Shown here in pieces: positions 61,133 to 64,000 of a stretch of DNA of 64,000 nt; position 1 is the first letter of the stretch, and each line of letters opens with the position of its first letter. The notes below the pieces were generated by a model. That model was not told the origin of the DNA. It saw only the letters and a list, made by a program, of their open reading frames with translations, and did not search any database. The stretch is from Heliomarina sp018223035 (GTDB taxonomy: Bacteria > Pseudomonadota > Alphaproteobacteria > Rhodobacterales > Rhodobacteraceae), in contig JAAEZD010000016.1 in NCBI GenBank assembly GCA_018223035.1, positions 44,870-108,869 of the forward strand, in the 5' to 3' direction. A program made the translations under genes and the position numbers.

Positions 61133-61146
61133 GCGCAGCTCTGCGC
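61133..61146. promoter_or_regulatory. Palindrome upstream of the TetR gene
   Basis: GCGCAG-CT-CTGCGC, in the 182-bp spacer between the divergent methyltransferase and TetR genes, about 40 bases before the TetR start. A candidate operator for TetR autoregulation. Confidence 0.4.
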
Positions 61147-61187
61147 CTCTTGCTGCAAGCGAAACCTGACTGAGGGTCAAGTTTGGA

Positions 61188-61799
61188 ATGCCAAGACCAA
61201 GCCACAAAGAGCGGATTCTGGACATCGCGCAGGAGTCGATTCTGGCGAAAGGATTCGATGCCACGTCAATTGACGAGATCGTGGCGGCCGCCGATATCAC
61301 GCGGAGCGGGTTCTTTTATCATTTCGCTGACAAAAACGCCCTCGCACTGGCCCTGATCGACCGACACGTCGCCTTTGAGGACCAGCTTTTTGACAGCCTC
61401 TTCGAGCGTGCGGCGGAACTGTCGGACGATCCGCTGCACCGGGCGCTGATCGGGATGAAGCTGCTGGCCGAATTGCTGGAAGATATGGAAACCGGTCACC
61501 CCGGTTGTATCGTTGCCACGGCGGCCTATCAGGACAGATTGTTCAATCAGAAGGTCCGCGATGCCAATCGGCGCGCTGTTTTGGGCTGGCGCCAACGATT
61601 TCGCGAGATGTTCGACCAGATCGCGGCGGTTTATCCACCACAGGAAGAGGTCGATTTCGATGCGCTTTCCGATTTTGTCAACACGGTTGTCGAAGGTGGC
61701 ATCGTAATGGCCAAGTCGCTCGGCGAACCAAAGATGACTGCCGGGCAGATCATGTTGCTGCGGCAATACATCAAGCTACTGTTCAATCCGCGTCCATGA
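61188..61799 (+). CDS. TetR/AcrR-family regulator
   Basis: A 203-aa repressor-like protein. The N-terminal helix-turn-helix reads RILDIAQESILAKGFDATSI followed by DEIVAAADITRSGFFYHFADK, with the FYHF recognition-helix end. The C-terminal ligand domain is helical and contains HPGCIVATAAYQD, a sequence often found in TetR_C_6-like regulators. It likely controls the methyltransferase and perhaps the MFS gene at 62037. Confidence 0.92.
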   Translation: MPRPSHKERILDIAQESILAKGFDATSIDEIVAAADITRSGFFYHFADKNALALALIDRHVAFEDQLFDSLFERAAELSDDPLHRALIGMKLLAELLEDMETGHPGCIVATAAYQDRLFNQKVRDANRRAVLGWRQRFREMFDQIAAVYPPQEEVDFDALSDFVNTVVEGGIVMAKSLGEPKMTAGQIMLLRQYIKLLFNPRP

Positions 61800-62036
61800 A
61801 TTGTGGACCCGGTCTGTCCGCGGGTTGCTGACACCGCCTAGCGTCGAAGCAGCTGCGGGTTGATGCCGGGGAAGTTGGGACTACCGAAGCTCGCAACCGA
61901 TTGATCGGGTGCATATTGAAGACCCATTGGCAGAGATCGCTATTACCGGAGCCAAAACCAGGCGGGAAGCATTGACACATGCCCTATCCCGATGCGCTGC
62001 TGAAGTCATACGTATTGCCATTGGAAGGACGTTATC

Positions 62037-63296
62037 TTGATCAAGGTCTTGTCGGGGGTTTGGGCCCTTCTGCTCGGGATAGTGCTGATCATGCTGGGCA
62101 ACGGCATGCATTTCACCTTGATCGGACTTCGGGGAGGAATCGAAGGGTTTTCAGCAAGCGAACTCGCAATCGTCACATCCGGCTATTTTGCAGGTTTCCT
62201 CGCCGGTGCGCGTGTCAGCCCGATCATGATCCGACGCGTGGGGCACGTGCGTGTCTTCGCCGCGCTGGGCAGTTTCATGTCCGCTGGGCTTATCGCCTTT
62301 CCGCTGGTGGCCGAACCTTGGGCATGGACAATTCTGCGCCTTCTCATCGGTTTTTGTATGTCGGGCATCTATGTGACTGCCGAGAGCTGGCTGAACGATG
62401 CTTCGACCAATGAAAACAGGGGGCAGGTACTGGCCGCCTATATGATCGCGCAGACGCTTGGAATTATTGGCGCCCAGGCGCTGCTCAACCTTGGAGACGC
62501 GGCCTCTTCAGCACTTTTCATCGGTGCGTCGATATTTGTCTCGGTTTCTTTCGCGCCAATCCTTCTGTCCATCTCGCCGGTTCCGGCGGCCGAGGTCGCG
62601 CGGCCGATGCCGCTTCGTGAGCTGTTCAGGGCGTCGCCTCTTGGAACCATCGGAATCTTCTTTCTTGGCGGGGTCTATGCAACCCAATCCGGCATGGCGG
62701 CGGTTTTCGGATCTCTTATTGAAATGAGCGCTGCGCAGATATCGCTTTTCGTCGCGATGCTTTTTGCGGGCGCGCTAGTCCTGCAATACCCCATCGGGTG
62801 GCTCTCGGACCGGATGGACCGACGATTGCTGATTTTCGGGTCCGCCGTTCTGGGGGCGCTTTGCTGTGGACTGGCCTGGATCGCGGGAGACCTTTTGTGG
62901 GCCTTGTTGGCGGCCGCATTTTTCGCAGGTGGCGTGACGACACCTTTATACGCTCTCTTCCTTGCCTACACCAATGACTCGCTGTCGAGCGACGCAATGC
63001 CAGCGGCCTCTGGTGGTCTGGTGCTGACGTTCGGGATCGGGGCTATTCTGGGTCCGTTGGTCATCGGGGCGATAATGCAATGGTTTGGTCCATTCGCCTT
63101 CTGGCTCGCCCTTGGCGCGACATTTGCAAGCATCGCCGTTTATGCCCTTTACCGCATGACTCAACGCGCGGCGCCTTCTGTGGAGGAAACAGAAAGCTAT
63201 CTTGGCGTCTTGCCGACAGCCTCTCCGATCGCTGTTGAAGCCGCAGGCGCCTGGGCGGCAGATCACGCGGAAGCTGAACGGGAGACGGTTTCTTGA
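62037..63296 (+). CDS. MFS transporter
   Basis: A 419-aa inner-membrane protein with twelve hydrophobic segments in two halves. The segment LRLLIGFCMSGIYVTAESWL and GWLSDRMDRRLLI (loop 8-9) fit the YcaD-like MFS group. TTG 62037 is chosen as start because GGAAGGA lies eight bases ahead; the first helix follows directly. Substrate unknown. Confidence 0.9.
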   Translation: MIKVLSGVWALLLGIVLIMLGNGMHFTLIGLRGGIEGFSASELAIVTSGYFAGFLAGARVSPIMIRRVGHVRVFAALGSFMSAGLIAFPLVAEPWAWTILRLLIGFCMSGIYVTAESWLNDASTNENRGQVLAAYMIAQTLGIIGAQALLNLGDAASSALFIGASIFVSVSFAPILLSISPVPAAEVARPMPLRELFRASPLGTIGIFFLGGVYATQSGMAAVFGSLIEMSAAQISLFVAMLFAGALVLQYPIGWLSDRMDRRLLIFGSAVLGALCCGLAWIAGDLLWALLAAAFFAGGVTTPLYALFLAYTNDSLSSDAMPAASGGLVLTFGIGAILGPLVIGAIMQWFGPFAFWLALGATFASIAVYALYRMTQRAAPSVEETESYLGVLPTASPIAVEAAGAWAADHAEAERETVS

Positions 63297-63516
63297 TGAT
63301 GACCCGGGATCCGCTTGCCTTGTGGCCCGTATTGATCCTGGCCGTGAGTTTTGCAGAGCTGATTTTTTGAGTTCGGCGCTTTGGCGGCGTCCGAAACGAT
63401 CCTCTAACTCCGAGGTTTTGATAAAGCTGCCCTGTTGATCGGCAAAGTTGCCCGAGTGCAGGCAAACAGTTTAGGCTCGGCAAGAAGTTGGCGCGCGAGT
63501 TGAGAGGGTTCTTTGT

Positions 63517-63810
63517 ATGACGGCATTCGTAATCGGACAGATGATGATCCACAGTCGAGACTGGATGGAGGAATACTTCGCCAGTATTCCAGAGGTCGTG
63601 GCTGCGCATGACGGAACGTTCAAGGTGCGGGGAGGCAATCCACAGTTAGTGGAAGGCGACAATCCGGTTCCGGATGCTGCATTTATCATAGAGTTTCCCG
63701 ATCGAAAGAACGCAGAAGCGTTTTGGAACTCGAAGGAATTTCAGACGCTTGCCGTCTTGCGCCGCTCAGGGTCGACTCTCAATGCGATCATTGTAGACGC
63801 GCTGGGGTGA
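63517..63810 (+). CDS. DUF1330 domain protein
   Basis: A 97-aa protein with a ferredoxin-like alpha/beta pattern; FIIEFPDRKNAEAFWNSKEF matches the DUF1330 core. The domain is often found in small stand-alone proteins of unknown function. The spacing to the MFS gene is 220 bases, so it is probably a separate transcript. Downstream to the window end I see no further gene. Confidence 0.88.
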   Translation: MTAFVIGQMMIHSRDWMEEYFASIPEVVAAHDGTFKVRGGNPQLVEGDNPVPDAAFIIEFPDRKNAEAFWNSKEFQTLAVLRRSGSTLNAIIVDALG

Positions 63811-64000
63811 TAGATGTCCGTAGGTTGATCGGTTGTGCCAGATCGATCAGGGCGTTCCGTTGGATTTCCCAAAGTCACCTCTTGCACCAGATGCCGCAAG
63901 TCTATGAGATTTTTGGAATGACATTGTCCAATTCCAGGATAGGCGTGGCATGCCCCCATCGGGTGGTCCGGTTTGATTGTTAGTGCATCGTCGGCCTCTG

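Noticed and set aside
1..64000. CRISPR arrays, prophage, transposons, toxin-antitoxin or classical defence systems
   Set aside because: No regular repeats, Cas, integrase, transposase or paired small toxin genes were found by reading both strands' proteins.

Overview
The window looks like chromosomal DNA from an alphaproteobacterium of the Rhodobacterales / Roseobacter type. The evidence is high-GC coding sequence with strong third-position G/C bias, a 41-residue zinc-ribbon-less ribosomal protein L36, an orphan FdsA-like formate dehydrogenase, branched-chain keto-acid dehydrogenase genes divergent from an Lrp-type regulator, and two copies of an intergenic element with the core GCCTCCGGCGG that resembles repeats I recall from this group. 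I see no rRNA, tRNA, CRISPR array, transposase, integrase or phage gene. About 57 protein genes are supported, mostly in short operons.

Layout. 0-10 kb: the end of an MFS transporter, an SDR enzyme, a GST/phosphatase pair, an orphan molybdenum formate dehydrogenase, an M20 amidohydrolase and a hybrid kinase/response-regulator pair. 10.5-19.4 kb: one co-directional block with a long-chain acyl-CoA-synthetase-like ligase, a complete Liv-type ABC importer (two ATPases, two permeases, a binding protein) with an extra 77-aa membrane protein, and a phenylacetate-CoA-ligase-like enzyme. This reads as uptake plus CoA activation of an unknown carboxylic acid. 19.5-26.4 kb: a ProC-like oxidoreductase, a sulfotransferase, an iron-type ABC permease and its probable binding protein on opposite strands without an ATPase, a CobW GTPase and a cyclase-FHA protein. 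26.6-33.8 kb: rpmJ, an Lrp-type regulator, a small ACT-like protein heading the four-gene branched-chain keto-acid dehydrogenase operon, and a 3-hydroxyisobutyrate-dehydrogenase-like enzyme. 34-36.8 kb: a 2-oxoadipate dioxygenase/decarboxylase (HglS family) and two small unknowns.

37-55 kb is almost entirely minus-strand and rich in exported redox proteins: a quinoprotein glucose-type dehydrogenase with its membrane anchor as a separate gene, catalase HPII, a DMT exporter, cytochrome c', a multicopper oxidase, a two-subunit molybdenum hydroxylase with a Tat-like leader, a PhzF protein, a YHS protein, an exported isochorismatase-like hydrolase, an AraC regulator, and a three-gene PQQ alcohol dehydrogenase / cytochrome c / binding-protein operon. 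The alcohol dehydrogenase carries the Asp-Tyr-Asp signature of lanthanide-dependent enzymes. Together these suggest a periplasmic alcohol/aldehyde/sugar oxidation region feeding electrons to cytochrome c.

55-64 kb is looser: unknown membrane proteins, an HWE-family histidine kinase, a cyclase-alpha/beta-hydrolase fusion, a homocysteine-methyltransferase-like enzyme divergent from a TetR regulator, an MFS transporter and a DUF1330 protein. Long spacers in this part hold no gene I can support.

No single locus is demonstrably a new class of system. The strongest candidates for something undescribed are the CoA-ligase/ABC operon with its embedded small membrane protein, the ACT-like protein leading the keto-acid dehydrogenase operon, the split quinoprotein dehydrogenase, and the predicted lanthanide-dependent alcohol dehydrogenase operon with its upstream dyad. 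All names come from reading motifs and family resemblance by eye; no database search was run.
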